Source: Salinarimonas rosea DSM 21201
GTDB taxonomy: Bacteria; Pseudomonadota; Alphaproteobacteria; Rhizobiales; Beijerinckiaceae
Direction of reading: 5' to 3'
Length of the DNA: 63,356 bases
Assembly: GCF_000429045.1 (NCBI RefSeq)
Contig: NZ_AUBC01000026.1
Location: 1-63,356, forward strand
In this document: positions 1-10,601 of the stretch, one piece after another
Position numbering within the stretch: position 1 is the first letter of the stretch
How the letters are laid out: each line of letters opens with the position of its first letter
The notes under the pieces: generated by a model
Told to the model about the DNA's origin: nothing
The model's input: the letters and a program-made list of their open reading frames with translations, nothing else
Database searches by the model: none
Translations under genes and position numbers: made by a program

Positions 1-176
1 GTCTTCGGTGGGCCGTACTCCTTCGGCGCATCGCACCACCGTAAGCCATTGCGATTGATGAAGATTATCCCACTCAACACCCGCCGATCATCAACCCTCG
101 GCTTGCCATGGCTCTTCGGAAAGAACGGTCGCAGCCGCGCCATCTGTTCGTCGGTCAGCCAAAATAGATTGCTCAT
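1..176 (-). CDS. IS5-family transposase, N-terminal part (runs off window)
   Basis: The minus strand from ATG at 176 reads MSNLFWLTDEQMARLRPFF, then a KPRVDDRRVLSGI stretch and NGLRWCDAP. This is the classic N-terminal DUF4096 domain of IS5/IS427-group transposases. A good start context (GGGGGTATC) precedes the ATG. Only about 58 residues are visible because the window ends at base 1, so the DDE catalytic part lies outside and I cannot say whether the gene is intact. The codon use and lower G+C differ from the neighbouring genes, as expected for an acquired element. Confidence 0.93.
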   Translation of the reverse strand, partial: MSNLFWLTDEQMARLRPFFPKSHGKPRVDDRRVLSGIIFINRNGLRWCDAPKEYGPPK

Positions 177-250
177 GATACCCCCTGAAAGTTTGGGGAT
201 TTGAATCATGCGACCAATGCGATCTCAAGCCGATTAATGGGTCCTGAGCC
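1..250 (-). mobile_element. Left end of an IS5-type (IS427 group) insertion sequence
   Basis: The transposase start at 176 is followed, reading outward, by a short AT-richer stretch that ends near 240-250 with a terminus reading GGCTCAGGACCCATTAATC on the minus strand. That looks like the left inverted repeat of this IS group. TAA at 251-253 could be part of the target site. The exact boundary is inferred, because the other end is outside the window. The element ends about 68 bp upstream of the Wzc-like gene. Confidence 0.75.
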
Positions 251-317
251 TAATCGCTGCGGACCACGCGGCGCGCGGGTCACCCGTGCGCGCGCGGTCA
301 TGTGGAGAGTGCGAGCG

Positions 318-2537
318 ATGCCGATGACGAGCGCCGAGACGCAGGGAGCGGAGGGCCGCGCCCCCGCGGCCGACACGCGCGGGGACATGATCAACCTCTA
401 CGAGATCGTGCTCGCGCTCAGGGCGAACCTGCGCCTCGTCGCCGGCGTGGGGCTCCTCGCCTTCGTGGCGAGCCTCGCCTACGTGTTCGTGGCGACGCCG
501 CTCTACCAGGGCCAGTCGCAGATCCTGCTCGAGAGCCGCGACAACGCCTTCACCCGTCCCGTCGAGCAGACGGGCGGCGATCCCACGGCACAGATCATCG
601 ACGAGCAGGCGGTGGCGAGCCAGGTGGCGGTGATCCGCTCGCGGGAGGTCGCGGCCGAGGCCGCGCGCCGGCTCGGCCTCGTCGGCAATCCCGAGTTCGA
701 CCCGCAGATGCGGCCCATGAACCCGCTCGCGCGGCTCGCCTCGCTCGCCGGGCTCGGCGGGGGCGGCGACGCGGCCGACGAGGACGCCGCGATCGACCGC
801 GTGCTCGACGCCTATTACGACCGCCTCCTGGTCTACGCCGTCGGCCGCTCGCGGGTGATCGCGATCGAGTTCCAGGCGAGCGATCCGGAGCTCGCGGCGC
901 GGGGCGCGAACGTCATCGCCGAGGTTTACCTCGAGACGCTCGAGGCCGCGAAGATCGACGCCGCGCGCATGGCCTCGACCTGGCTGTCGCAGAACATCGA
1001 CCGGCTGCGCGAGCGCGTGCGCGAGGCGGAGGCCCGGGTCGAGGCCTTCCGTTCGGGCACCGGCCTCCTCGTCGGCGGCGACAACGCGACGCTCACCTCG
1101 CAGCAGCTCGGCGACCTCTCGACCCAGCTCGGCACCGCCCGCTCGACCCTCGCGGACGCGCAGGCGCGCGCCAGCCTCATCCGCGAGCTGATCGAGGCCG
1201 GCCGGGCCTTCGAGATCCCCGACGTCGCGGCCGACGAGCTGATCCGCAGCCTCATCGAGCAGCGCGTGGCGCTGCGCGCGCAGATCGCGGCCGAGAGCCG
1301 CACGCTGCTCGACCGGCACCCGCGCATCCTGGCGCTGCAGGCGCAGCTCGCCGATCTCGACGGCCAGATCCGCGGCGCCGCGGAGCGCATCGTGCGGACG
1401 CTCGAGAACGAGGCGCGCCTCGCCTCCGCCAGGGTCGAGACGCTCACCGCGGCGCTCGACCAGCAGATGCAGGTCGCCTCTCGCGCCAACGAGAACGGCG
1501 TGCAGCTGCGCGCCCTCGACCGCGAGGCCCGCGCCGAGCGCGAGCAGCTCGAGGTCTTCCTCGCCCGCTACCGCGACGCGCTCGCCCGCGATTCGGAGGA
1601 GGCGGCGCTGCCGGACGCGCGCATCGTCTCGCGCGCGGCGGAGCCGCAATCGCCGATCTGGCCGCGCAAGGGGCCGGTCGTGTTCCTGTTCACCGTCGTC
1701 GCGCTCACGCTGGTCGCGGGCGCGGTGGTGATGAAGGCGATCGTGTTCGACGTGTTCCGCCCCGCGCCCGCCGCGGCGCGGCGCGCCTCCGAGCCCGGGT
1801 TCGCCGCGCCCGTCGCCGCGACGGCGCTCGCCGGTCCCGCGCATGCGCCTGTTTCTCCCGAGCCGGGGCCTCCCGAGCCGCCCGCGCCGCGCGGCGGTGG
1901 AGGCGGCGGGCGCGAGCGGCCGGTGGCGCCCGCGCGGGAGGACGCGGAAGGCTTCGACATCGCGGCGCTCGCTGCCCGGCTCGGGCGCGTCGCCACCGCC
2001 GAGGGCAGCCGCCGCATCCTCGTCACGGCGCTCGACGCCGGCGGGCTCCCGGCGATCCTCGCGGAGCGGCTCGGCGAGACGCTCGGCTCCGGAGCACCCG
2101 CGCTCCTCGTCGAGGTCGCCGCGCCGCCGTCGTCCGAGGGCGCGCCGGCGACGAAGCCCGGCTTCTCCGATCTCGTGGCGGGCGAGGCGTCCTTCTTCGA
2201 GGCGATCGATCGCCTGGGCGCCGGGCGGCCGCACCGCGTCGGCGCAGGCACGGGCGTCGTCGATCCGCTCGCACCGGAGGAGGAGGAGGGGCTCGAGATC
2301 GCGCTCACCGCCTTCGACGAGACCTACGGCGCGACGCTCCTCGTCCTGCCCGACGCGCACGCGCCGGGCGCGCTCGCCACGCTCGCGCAGCGCGCCGACG
2401 CCGTCGTCATCGCGGCGCGGACGGGTCCTGAGGATGCGCGGCTCGTGACGCTCTACGAGGCGGCGAAGGAGGCCGGCGCGCCGGAGGTGGTCGTCGCGCT
2501 CGCGCCCGTCGAAGACGAGATCACCCGCGCCGCGTGA
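318..2537 (+). CDS. Wzz/Wzc-like polysaccharide chain-length protein with degenerate kinase domain
   Basis: This 739-residue inner-membrane protein probably controls chain length or export of an exopolysaccharide. It has a Wzz domain with a first membrane segment near residues 39-57, then a long periplasmic coiled-coil (GNVR-type) region. A second membrane segment lies near 453-475, followed by a Pro-rich linker. A cytoplasmic domain from about 547 is collinear with BY-kinases: it keeps the GFSDLVAGEASFFEAID segment. It lacks a Walker A (ILVTALDAGGLPAIL stands in its place), lacks acidic Walker A'/B residues, and has no C-terminal tyrosine cluster. The start at 318 has a GGAGAG ribosome site. 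The longer open frame starting at 201 lies inside the IS. Its 3' end overlaps the opposing gene by 17 bp. Confidence 0.85.
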   Translation: MPMTSAETQGAEGRAPAADTRGDMINLYEIVLALRANLRLVAGVGLLAFVASLAYVFVATPLYQGQSQILLESRDNAFTRPVEQTGGDPTAQIIDEQAVASQVAVIRSREVAAEAARRLGLVGNPEFDPQMRPMNPLARLASLAGLGGGGDAADEDAAIDRVLDAYYDRLLVYAVGRSRVIAIEFQASDPELAARGANVIAEVYLETLEAAKIDAARMASTWLSQNIDRLRERVREAEARVEAFRSGTGLLVGGDNATLTSQQLGDLSTQLGTARSTLADAQARASLIRELIEAGRAFEIPDVAADELIRSLIEQRVALRAQIAAESRTLLDRHPRILALQAQLADLDGQIRGAAERIVRTLENEARLASARVETLTAALDQQMQVASRANENGVQLRALDREARAEREQLEVFLARYRDALARDSEEAALPDARIVSRAAEPQSPIWPRKGPVVFLFTVVALTLVAGAVVMKAIVFDVFRPAPAAARRASEPGFAAPVAATALAGPAHAPVSPEPGPPEPPAPRGGGGGGRERPVAPAREDAEGFDIAALAARLGRVATAEGSRRILVTALDAGGLPAILAERLGETLGSGAPALLVEVAAPPSSEGAPATKPGFSDLVAGEASFFEAIDRLGAGRPHRVGAGTGVVDPLAPEEEEGLEIALTAFDETYGATLLVLPDAHAPGALATLAQRADAVVIAARTGPEDARLVTLYEAAKEAGAPEVVVALAPVEDEITRAA

Positions 2538-3720
2538 GGCGCCGCGCGGCCGCCAGCGCGGCCATGACCCGCGGCGAGCCCTTGGCCCACCGCTTGAGCC
2601 GGCCCGTCACCCGCGCCTGGACGGCCCAGGCGCGGCCGACGAGCGTGACGGGCACGGTCAGCTCCAGCATCTCCTCGATGCGGTCGCAGAAATGGCCCTT
2701 GTAGCGGGCCTCCCCGACGCCGAGGTCGAAGCTCTCGTATCCTTGCACCCGCAATTCCTCGACGACGGCGAGCATCAGGATGTCGCCGGGGGTCGCGCGG
2801 GCGATCTCGGGCGCCTCGTCGAAGGCGGTGAACATGCCGCTCGCGCGCACACCGTCGCAGGCCGCGCCGAACGTCGCCACGATGCGATCGCCGACGCCGA
2901 GGCGCCAGAGCGAGATCGCCGGGCCGCCCTCGCTCTCCGGGTCGCAGGCCGCGTGCAGGAAGGCGCGGGTCGCGGGGTCGGCGAACGGGTCCGGGAGGCC
3001 CTGCGCGCGCATGCGGCGTGCCTTGAAGGCGAGGAAGGCGTCGAGCGTGCGCTCCGCCTCCGCGCGGGTCGTCGCGCGCGAGACGGTCACGGCGCCCAGC
3101 GCGGCGAGGCCGCGCTCCTTCTTGCGCAGCTTCTTGCGCGTCTCCCCGCTCAGGGGCGCGGCGGGGCCGTCGGGGTCGCGGTCGGCGAAGGCGCTCCAGT
3201 AGGCGTCGCTCGCGGCGCGGCGCGCGCCCGGCAGGGCGAGGGGGTTCGGCTCGCCGGCCCAGGTCCGCGGCAGGTTGAGGAAGGCGAAGGCGTCGACGTC
3301 CAGCGCCCGCCCGATCGCGGCGAGGTGCCCGCGCACGGCGTCGGGCGCGAGGTGGGCGCGCGCCTGCGGGCAGACGAGCGGCAGGTGGAAGTTCGCGTGC
3401 TTTCCGCCCAGCGGCGCGGCGATCGTGACCGGCCCGTGCCGGCACAGGGCGAGCGGCAGCACGAGGATCGGATGTCCCGTCCGCGCCTCGTGCAGGACCG
3501 CGACGCGCACCCGCGCGCCTGGCGCGAGCGCGTGGCGCGCGAAGGCGTGCTGCCAGGCGAAGGCCTGGTAGGGCGAGGCCCGCCCGTTCGCCGCGAGCCG
3601 CTCCCAGTCCGCGCGCGCCGCCGCGAGCCCGTCGTGGACGACGAGCGTCGCCTCGGGCGCGCCGGCTCTCGCCGTCGTTTCGAGCTCGTCGAGCGCGGCG
3701 TATTTCGTGGCTGACGTCAC
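2521..3720 (-). CDS. BioF2/CelD-like GNAT acyltransferase
   Basis: The protein of about 399 residues matches the BioF2-like acetyltransferase family often found in exopolysaccharide and cellulose gene clusters. Recognisable blocks are the N-terminal WERLAANGRASPYQAFAWQ segment, LGGKHANFHLPLV in the middle, and a C-terminal GNAT core with FDLGVGEARYKGHFCD. It probably transfers an acyl group to a sugar or peptide in the cytoplasm, but the substrate cannot be read from the sequence. I prefer GTG at 3720, which has a purine-rich stretch upstream. A GTG at 3750 gives ten more residues but has no ribosome site. It is convergent with the Wzc-like gene and divergent from the deacetylase, which supports a polysaccharide role. 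Confidence 0.8.
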   Translation of the reverse strand: MTSATKYAALDELETTARAGAPEATLVVHDGLAAARADWERLAANGRASPYQAFAWQHAFARHALAPGARVRVAVLHEARTGHPILVLPLALCRHGPVTIAAPLGGKHANFHLPLVCPQARAHLAPDAVRGHLAAIGRALDVDAFAFLNLPRTWAGEPNPLALPGARRAASDAYWSAFADRDPDGPAAPLSGETRKKLRKKERGLAALGAVTVSRATTRAEAERTLDAFLAFKARRMRAQGLPDPFADPATRAFLHAACDPESEGGPAISLWRLGVGDRIVATFGAACDGVRASGMFTAFDEAPEIARATPGDILMLAVVEELRVQGYESFDLGVGEARYKGHFCDRIEEMLELTVPVTLVGRAWAVQARVTGRLKRWAKGSPRVMAALAAARRLTRRG

Positions 3721-3768
3721 GCGGATCTCGCCCTTCGGCCTCGGATGCACCGATCGATAACGTCGCGA

Positions 3769-3778
3769 CTGTATACAG
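3769..3778. promoter_or_regulatory. CTGTATACAG palindrome in divergent promoter region
   Basis: A perfect 10-bp palindrome sits between the divergently transcribed acyltransferase and deacetylase genes. It contains TATACA, which could serve as a -10 box in either direction. No convincing -35 box is visible, so the promoter role is only a suggestion. Confidence 0.25.
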
Positions 3779-3835
3779 GGGGCGTTAAGCGCGACCTAAA
3801 AAGGGTCCGAGCACCAGTCGAAGGGGTCCTGGCCG

Positions 3836-4870
3836 ATGCTCAAGCGGGCGATCATCTCCGCCGGTCTCTACGGCAGCGACCTCGTCCGGGCGCACGCCTG
3901 GGCGCGGTTCGCGCGCGGGCGGGGCGTGATCCTCACCTTCCACCATGTCCGCCCGCCCGCGGACGAGGGCTTCGCGCCCAACCGGCTGCTCGAGATCGCG
4001 CCCGCCTTCCTCGAGACCGTGCTCGACACGCTCGACGCGCTCGGCTTCGACATCGTGCCCCTCGACGCGGTTCCCGCGCTTCTCGCCGGGCCGGAGCCCG
4101 AGCGGCCCTTCGCGGTGCTCACCTTCGACGACGGCTACCGCGACAACCGCGACTACGCCGCTCCGATCCTCGCCGCCCGCGGGGCGCCTTGGACGCTGTT
4201 CGTCACCCGCGACTTCGCGCTGGGGCGCGGCCGCTTCTGGTGGCGCGAGCTGGAGGAGGCGGTGCGCCGGTCGCCGCGCATCCGCCACGACGGGCTCGAC
4301 CTGCCCGCGCGGACCGATGCCGAGAAGGCGCGCGCCTTCGACACGCTCTACTGGCGCCTGCGCGCCGGGCCGGAGGATGCCCTGCGCTCCGCCACGCACC
4401 GCCTCGCGGAAGAGGCCGGTGTCGACGTGGCCGCGCTCGCGACCGGGGCCTGCCTCGCGCTCGACGAGATCGCCGCTCTCGCCCGCGACCCGCTGGTGAC
4501 GCTCGGCGCCCACACGCTCACCCACCCGATGCTCGCCAAGCACGACGTCGAGACGGCGCGCCGCGAGATCGTCGAGAGCCGCGCCGTGCTCGCCGACGCG
4601 ACGGGGCGGGAGATCCGCCACCTCGCCTACCCGGTCGGCGACCCGGGCTCCGCCGGCCCGCGCGAGTTCGCCCTCGCCCGCGAGGCGGGCTTCGAGACGG
4701 CGGTGACGACGCGCCCGGGCCACCTCTTCGCCGAGCACGCCGGGCACCTGCACGCGCTGCCGCGGGTCTCCGTCAACGGCCTCCACCAGAGCGCCGGCGC
4801 GCTGCGCGCCCTCCTGTCGGGCCTGCCGCTGCTGGCGTGGAACAGGGGCCGGCGCGTCGTCGCGCCATGA
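3836..4870 (+). CDS. Polysaccharide deacetylase (NodB-homology, CE4)
   Basis: The 344-residue protein carries the CE4 metal-binding motif TFDDGYRDN near residues 98-107, the second motif GAHTLTHP near 222, and [11 protein letters not shown] further on. The fold therefore looks catalytically complete (Asp-Asp pair and two His). CE4 enzymes remove N-acetyl groups from polymers such as poly-N-acetylglucosamine, chitin oligomers or peptidoglycan. No signal peptide is visible, so it may act in the cytoplasm on precursors or be exported in another way. It lies beside the Wzc-like and BioF2-like genes, which suggests one surface-polysaccharide locus. Confidence 0.9.
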   Translation: MLKRAIISAGLYGSDLVRAHAWARFARGRGVILTFHHVRPPADEGFAPNRLLEIAPAFLETVLDTLDALGFDIVPLDAVPALLAGPEPERPFAVLTFDDGYRDNRDYAAPILAARGAPWTLFVTRDFALGRGRFWWRELEEAVRRSPRIRHDGLDLPARTDAEKARAFDTLYWRLRAGPEDALRSATHRLAEEAGVDVAALATGACLALDEIAALARDPLVTLGAHTLTHPMLAKHDVETARREIVESRAVLADATGREIRHLAYPVGDPGSAGPREFALAREAGFETAVTTRPGHLFAEHAGHLHALPRVSVNGLHQSAGALRALLSGLPLLAWNRGRRVVAP

Positions 4871-4940
4871 ACGCAAAGGGCGGGTGACAGCGCCCGCAGG
4901 GAGCGCTAGAGACCATTTCCCGCCACCGGAGGTCTGCGTC

Positions 4941-5522
4941 GTGAACCGCATCTGCGTCTTCTGCGGCTCGAACCCGGGGAACGACCCGGCCTATCGCGCC
5001 GCCGCGGTCTCGCTCGGCGAGACGCTCGCCGCGCGCGGCGTCGGCCTCGTCTACGGCGGTGCGTCGGTCGGGCTGATGGCGGTCGTGGCGGACACCGTGC
5101 TCGCCCGCGGCGGGGAGGTCGTCGGCGTCATTCCGCAGATGCTCGTCGACAAGGAGATCGCGCATAGCGGCCTCACGGCCCTGCACGTCGTCGAGAGCAT
5201 GCACGCGCGCAAGCGCAGGATGGCGGACCTCTCCGACGGCTTCGTCGCGCTGCCCGGAGGCGTCGGCACGCTCGAGGAGCTGTTCGAGATCTGGACCTGG
5301 GCGCAACTCGGCAGCCACGCCAAGCCGGTGGGCCTGCTCGACGTCGCGGGCTTCTACGATCTGCTCGGGCGCTTCCTCGACCACGTGGTCGCCGAGGGCT
5401 TCATGCGCGCGGCGCACCGGGACATGCTGCTGCGCGCCGAGGAGCCCGGCGCGCTGCTCGACGCCTTCGCGGCCTGGACGCCGCCCATCGTGCACAAGTG
5501 GGTCGAGCGCGCGCAGACCTGA
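4941..5522 (+). CDS. LOG-family (TIGR00730) nucleoside 5'-monophosphate phosphoribohydrolase
   Basis: At 193 residues from GTG 4941 this matches the LOG family. It has VCVFCGS-like N-terminal [25 protein letters not shown], the conserved [10 protein letters not shown], and the signature [16 protein letters not shown] proteins cleave N6-modified AMP (cytokinin ribotides) or other nucleotides to a base and ribose 5-phosphate. GTG 4941 has a GGAGG ribosome site eight bases upstream. An upstream GTG at 4884 keeps the frame but adds unconserved residues. Confidence 0.88.
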   Translation: MNRICVFCGSNPGNDPAYRAAAVSLGETLAARGVGLVYGGASVGLMAVVADTVLARGGEVVGVIPQMLVDKEIAHSGLTALHVVESMHARKRRMADLSDGFVALPGGVGTLEELFEIWTWAQLGSHAKPVGLLDVAGFYDLLGRFLDHVVAEGFMRAAHRDMLLRAEEPGALLDAFAAWTPPIVHKWVERAQT

Positions 5523-5540
5523 CGAGGGCGCGTCCGACGC

Positions 5541-6089
5541 TCAGCCGCGGAAGTCGCTCTCCTCGAGGAACGCCGCCTCCTCCGGCGTGGTCTCGCGGCC
5601 GAGGATGGCGTTGCGATGGGGAAAGCGGCCGAAGCGGGCGACGATGTCGCGGTGGTGTCGCGCCCACTTCACCCCGTCCGCGTCTCCGGACTCCTCGCTG
5701 AGCGCCACCGCGCGCTCCTGCAGGGCGAGGTCCTCCGCGTGCTGGAAGGGGAGGAAGTAGAAGCGGCACATCGGCGGCGCGACGGCCTTGTGGTGCCCGC
5801 GCTCGATCGCGCGCTCGGCGACGAGCACCGCCAGCGCGTCGGTCCGGTACACGTCCTTGGTGCCGCGGAACATGTTGCGCGGGAACTGGTCGAGCAGGAT
5901 CAGGAGCGCGAGCGAGCCCTCCGGCAGGAGCTCCCACTCGTCGAGCCGGCCCGACGCCGCAGCCTGGTGCGTCGCGCCGAAGCGCGCGCGGATCTCGGCG
6001 TCGAAGGCCTCGTCCTTCGCGAACCACCTCGGCGGCCCCGCGGCCTCCCAGAAGGCGACGATCTCGCCGTACCCCACCGTCTCGCTCAT
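5541..6089 (-). CDS. DUF924 family protein
   Basis: The 182-residue soluble protein has the hallmarks of DUF924: FWEAAGPPRWFAKDEAFD near the start, LLILLDQFPRNMFRG in the middle, FYFLPFQHAEDLALQE, and a C-terminal GRFPHRNAILGR. The family is widespread in proteobacteria as a TPR-like helical protein of unknown biochemical function. The ATG at 6089 starts at MSETVGYGEIVAFWE. It converges on the LOG gene with an 18-bp gap and stands alone. Confidence 0.88.
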   Translation of the reverse strand: MSETVGYGEIVAFWEAAGPPRWFAKDEAFDAEIRARFGATHQAAASGRLDEWELLPEGSLALLILLDQFPRNMFRGTKDVYRTDALAVLVAERAIERGHHKAVAPPMCRFYFLPFQHAEDLALQERAVALSEESGDADGVKWARHHRDIVARFGRFPHRNAILGRETTPEEAAFLEESDFRG

Positions 6090-6137
6090 GCCCGCTCTCC
6101 CGATCTCGCGATTGCGCCCGGCCGCGTCGACCGATAA

Positions 6138-7382
<1,245 letters not shown>

Positions 7383-7442
7383 GGCGAAGAGCCGAGCGCG
7401 GCTCCCCGTCGGCGGCCTTCCGGGTCGCCACGGGCCGGCAAC

Positions 7443-7482
7443 GAGAGGCCCCCGTCGTCCGCGAGGACGGCGGGGGCCTCTC
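7443..7482 (+). terminator. Strong hairpin after ilvC
   Basis: An 18-bp stem (one G-U pair) closed by a GCGA tetraloop lies 61 bp after the ilvC stop. The arms begin GAGAGGCCCCCG and end CGGGGGCCTCTC. No T-run follows, so termination may need Rho or the stem may mainly protect the 3' end. Confidence 0.7.
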
Positions 7483-7670
7483 GCGTTCGGGGGGAGGAGC
7501 GGCGTCCCTCGAGGCCTCTCGCGGGCTCGGGCCGATGCCGTGCCCACGGTCGCGGGCCTCGTCGGCGAGAGCGTCGCCGCCCGACGAACGGCTGCCATGC
7601 AGCCCGCGGGGCGTGCACGCCCCGCGGGCTCGTCGTATCATGGCGGTCCATCGACTTGCCGGAGCGTGCC

Positions 7671-8519
7671 ATGAACATCCTGTCGATCCAGTCCCACGTC
7701 GCCTACGGCCACGTCGGCAACGCCTCGGCCGTGTTCCCGATGCAGCGGCTCGGCTGCGAGGTCTGGCCGATCCACACGGTGCAGTTCTCGAACCACACCG
7801 GCTACGGCGCCTGGAAGGGCCGCGTCTTCGACGGGCCGGCGATCGAGGAGCTCGTCGACGGCATCGCCGAGCGCGGCGTGCTGCCGACCTGCGACGGGGT
7901 GCTGTCGGGCTACATGGGCTCGGCCGACATCGGCACGGCCATCCTCTCGGCGGTCGCCCGCGTGCGCGCGGCGAACCCGGACGCGCTGTATTGCTGCGAC
8001 CCCGTCATCGGCGACGTCGGCCGCGGCGTCTTCGTGCGCCCGGGCATCCCCGAGTTCATGCGCGACCACGCGGTGCCCGCCGCCGACGTGGTCACCCCCA
8101 ACCAGTTCGAGCTCGACGTCCTCGCGGGCCGCGAGACGCGCACGCTCGCCGACGCGAAGGCGGCGATCGCCGCGGTGCAGGCCCGTGGACCGCGCGTCGT
8201 GCTCGTCACCTCGCTGCACGTCGACGACACGCCGGACGGCTGCATCGACATGCTGGCGGGGGAGGGCGGGCGCTTCTGGCGGCTGCGCACGCCGATGCTG
8301 TCGGTCTCCGTGAACGGCGCGGGCGACGCGATCGCGGCCCTGTTCTTCGTGCACTGGGCACGCTCGGGCTCCGCCGAGACGGCGCTGGCCCAGGCGGGGG
8401 CGTCGGTGTTCGGTCTGCTGAAGCGCACCCAGGACGCGGGCTCGCGGGAGATCCTGACGGTCGCGGCGCAGGACGAGTTCGTGAACCCGACGCGCCGCTT
8501 CCCCGTCGAGCCGGCGTGA
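7671..8519 (+). CDS. pdxY: Pyridoxal kinase PdxY
   Basis: PdxY phosphorylates pyridoxal to PLP in vitamin B6 salvage. The 282-residue protein starts MNILSIQSHVAYGHVGN, a strongly conserved N-terminus in PdxY/PdxK. It contains HTGYGAW, the GYMGSADI substrate loop, CDPVIGD, TPNQFELDVLAG, and the ribokinase-family C-terminal motif SVNGAGDAIAALF with the catalytic Asp. ATG 7671 has a GGAG site. The upstream ATG/GTG in frame adds five residues only. The next gene begins 7 bp after the stop, so the two are probably co-transcribed. Confidence 0.94.
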   Translation: MNILSIQSHVAYGHVGNASAVFPMQRLGCEVWPIHTVQFSNHTGYGAWKGRVFDGPAIEELVDGIAERGVLPTCDGVLSGYMGSADIGTAILSAVARVRAANPDALYCCDPVIGDVGRGVFVRPGIPEFMRDHAVPAADVVTPNQFELDVLAGRETRTLADAKAAIAAVQARGPRVVLVTSLHVDDTPDGCIDMLAGEGGRFWRLRTPMLSVSVNGAGDAIAALFFVHWARSGSAETALAQAGASVFGLLKRTQDAGSREILTVAAQDEFVNPTRRFPVEPA

Positions 8520-8526
8520 CGCGGCC

Positions 8527-9639
8527 ATGCGGCTGCGCATCGCCACGTTCAACGTCGAGAACCTCGTCTCGCGCAACGCCTACGGCCCGAAGGCGCGGCC
8601 GCAGACGGGGCCGGCGCTGTCGCTGTTCGACTTCGCCGACCCGCTGATGCGCGACCACATCCAGGCGGCCACCGCGGTCGCGCTCGAGGACGACGAGCGC
8701 CAGGCCACCGCGCTCGCCATCGCCGAGACCCGCGCCGACATCCTGTGCCTGCAGGAGGTGGACGGGCTGGGCGTGCTCGCACCCTTCGTGGCGAACTACG
8801 TGCACGCGGTCTCCGACATCCGCTACGGCCACATGCGGCTCGAGCCCGGCAACGACCCGCGCGGCATCGACGTCGCCTTCTGCGCCCGCAAGGACCTGGT
8901 CTCGGACACGAAGCAGGTGACGGCGCGTTCCTGGAAGGACGCCACCTTCGCCGATCTCGACGTCCACGACCCGGCGCTGGAGGCGATGGGCATTGAGCGG
9001 GGATCGAAGGTCTTCAATCGCGACTGCCTGGAGGTCTCCCTGGAGCTCGAAGGGAGGTCGCTGACGCTCTTCGTCTGCCATCTGAAATCGACCGGCTGGG
9101 GACCGCGGGACGCGGGCTCCGTGTTGCGTCGCGCCGAGGCGCGGGCGATCCGCGCCATCGTCGAGCGGCGCTTCGACGCGGGCTGGCGCGAGGCGCCGTG
9201 GATCGTCGCGGGCGACCTCAACGCCTCCCCGCAGGCGGTCCTGCCGGGAGGCGAGATCGTCGACGTCGCCGACACCGGCATCGAGCCGCTCGGCGAGGAT
9301 TTCGCTGTCGATCCGGCGCGGGCGCTGCCCGAGGGGGAGCGCTGGACGTACTTCCATCGCGAGACGTCGGACGGGCGCGTCGCCGCCGAGCGGCACGTCC
9401 AGCTCGACGTCGTCCTGCTCTCCCCGGGGCTCGCGGCGGCGAACCCCGGAGCGCGGGTCGAGATCCTGCGCCGCGGGCTGCCCTATCGCGTCCCGCTCGA
9501 TCCCGCCCATCCCGATCGCTCGATCGGCCATCTCGCGACCCGCGCCGACCGTTATCCGCGCATCGGCTGGGAGCGGCCGCGGGCGAGCGACCATTGCCCG
9601 GTCGTCGTCGAGATCGACTTGCCTCCCGCCGCCGCCTGA
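8527..9639 (+). CDS. Endonuclease/exonuclease/phosphatase family protein
   Basis: The 370-residue protein shows the EEP fold: N-terminal [23 protein letters not shown] (metal-binding Glu), [18 protein letters not shown] (catalytic Asp-Asn pair), and C-terminal [12 protein letters not shown]. Members cleave phosphodiesters in nucleic acids, lipids or signalling nucleotides, and the substrate here is unknown. No signal peptide is seen. It follows pdxY at 7 bp, suggesting an operon, but a shared pathway is not evident. Confidence 0.88.
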   Translation: MRLRIATFNVENLVSRNAYGPKARPQTGPALSLFDFADPLMRDHIQAATAVALEDDERQATALAIAETRADILCLQEVDGLGVLAPFVANYVHAVSDIRYGHMRLEPGNDPRGIDVAFCARKDLVSDTKQVTARSWKDATFADLDVHDPALEAMGIERGSKVFNRDCLEVSLELEGRSLTLFVCHLKSTGWGPRDAGSVLRRAEARAIRAIVERRFDAGWREAPWIVAGDLNASPQAVLPGGEIVDVADTGIEPLGEDFAVDPARALPEGERWTYFHRETSDGRVAAERHVQLDVVLLSPGLAAANPGARVEILRRGLPYRVPLDPAHPDRSIGHLATRADRYPRIGWERPRASDHCPVVVEIDLPPAAA

Positions 9640-9689
9640 TCCACGACGTCACCGCACGCTCACCCGACGCCCTGCGCAAGAGGTATCGC

Positions 9690-10601
9690 ATGTCCCGCCG
9701 CTACGCCGTCCTCGACGTCTTCACCGACACCGCTCTCGAGGGCAATCCCCTCGCCGTCGTGCTCGACGCCGAGGGCCTCGACGAGGGCGCGATGCAGCGC
9801 ATCGCCCGCGAGTTCAACCTCTCCGAGACGGTGTTCGTCCTGCCGCCGCAGGACGCCCGCCATCGGGCGCGGCTGCGCATCTTCACGCCCGCCCGCGAGC
9901 TGCCCTTCGCCGGCCACCCCACCGTTGGCTCGGCGGTGCTGCTCGCGCTCGAGCACGGAGACGGCGGCGCCGACGCGCAGGCCTTCGGGCTCGAGGAGCG
10001 GGTCGGCATCGTGCCGTGCGTCGCGGAGATCGACGACCCGCGCAGCGGGCGCGCGCGCTTCCGCCTGCCGAAGCTGCCGATGCCGGTGGGCGAGCACGAC
10101 CCGAACCCGGCGGACTGCGCCATGGCGCTCGGCCTCGACCCCGACGACATCGGCTTCGACCGCCACGCGCCGAGCCGCCACGACGCCGGCAACGCCTTCA
10201 CCTTCGTGCCGCTGCGCTCCCTCGATGCGCTCGCGCGGGTCGCGCCGGGGCCGACGTTCCCGGCGGTGTTCGGCCAGGACTCGCACGGGGCGGTCTACGC
10301 CTATGCCCGCCAGCCAGCGGGGCCGGGCCTCGCCTTCCGCGCGCGCATGCTCGCGCTCGGGCTCGGCGACGGCGTGCGGGAGGACCCCGCGACCGGCTCC
10401 GCCGCCGCCGCCTTCGCCGGCGCGCTGATGCAGCACGAGCCGATGGGCGACGGCACGCACGACATCACGATCGAGCAGGGTTTCGAGATGGGCCGCCCGA
10501 GCCTCGTCGCGCTCCAGCTCGTCGTGGAGAGCGGCGCGCTCGCCTCGGGCGAGATCGGCGGCGGCGCCGTGGTGATCGCCCGCGGCGAGCTGTTCGCATG
10601 A
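9690..10601 (+). CDS. PhzF-family isomerase/epimerase-like protein
   Basis: The 303-residue protein has the two-lobed PhzF architecture: [20 protein letters not shown] at the N-terminus, [11 protein letters not shown] with the conserved catalytic Glu near residue 45, [12 protein letters not shown], and the second-lobe motif [13 protein letters not shown]. Most PhzF relatives outside phenazine clusters have unknown substrates, and no phenazine genes are near. Its stop codon overlaps the start of the Nudix-like gene (ATGA), indicating translational coupling. Confidence 0.92.
   Translation: MSRRYAVLDVFTDTALEGNPLAVVLDAEGLDEGAMQRIAREFNLSETVFVLPPQDARHRARLRIFTPARELPFAGHPTVGSAVLLALEHGDGGADAQAFGLEERVGIVPCVAEIDDPRSGRARFRLPKLPMPVGEHDPNPADCAMALGLDPDDIGFDRHAPSRHDAGNAFTFVPLRSLDALARVAPGPTFPAVFGQDSHGAVYAYARQPAGPGLAFRARMLALGLGDGVREDPATGSAAAAFAGALMQHEPMGDGTHDITIEQGFEMGRPSLVALQLVVESGALASGEIGGGAVVIARGELFA

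Noticed and set aside
201-317. Upstream part of the long frame that would extend the Wzc-like protein to base 201
   Set aside because: It starts inside the IS end and encodes unconserved residues. ATG 318 has a good ribosome site and precedes the Wzz domain.
234-2360. 708-codon open frame antisense to the Wzc-like gene
   Set aside because: It is Arg/Glu/Gly-rich with no domain pattern. It is a typical shadow frame of very GC-rich coding DNA.
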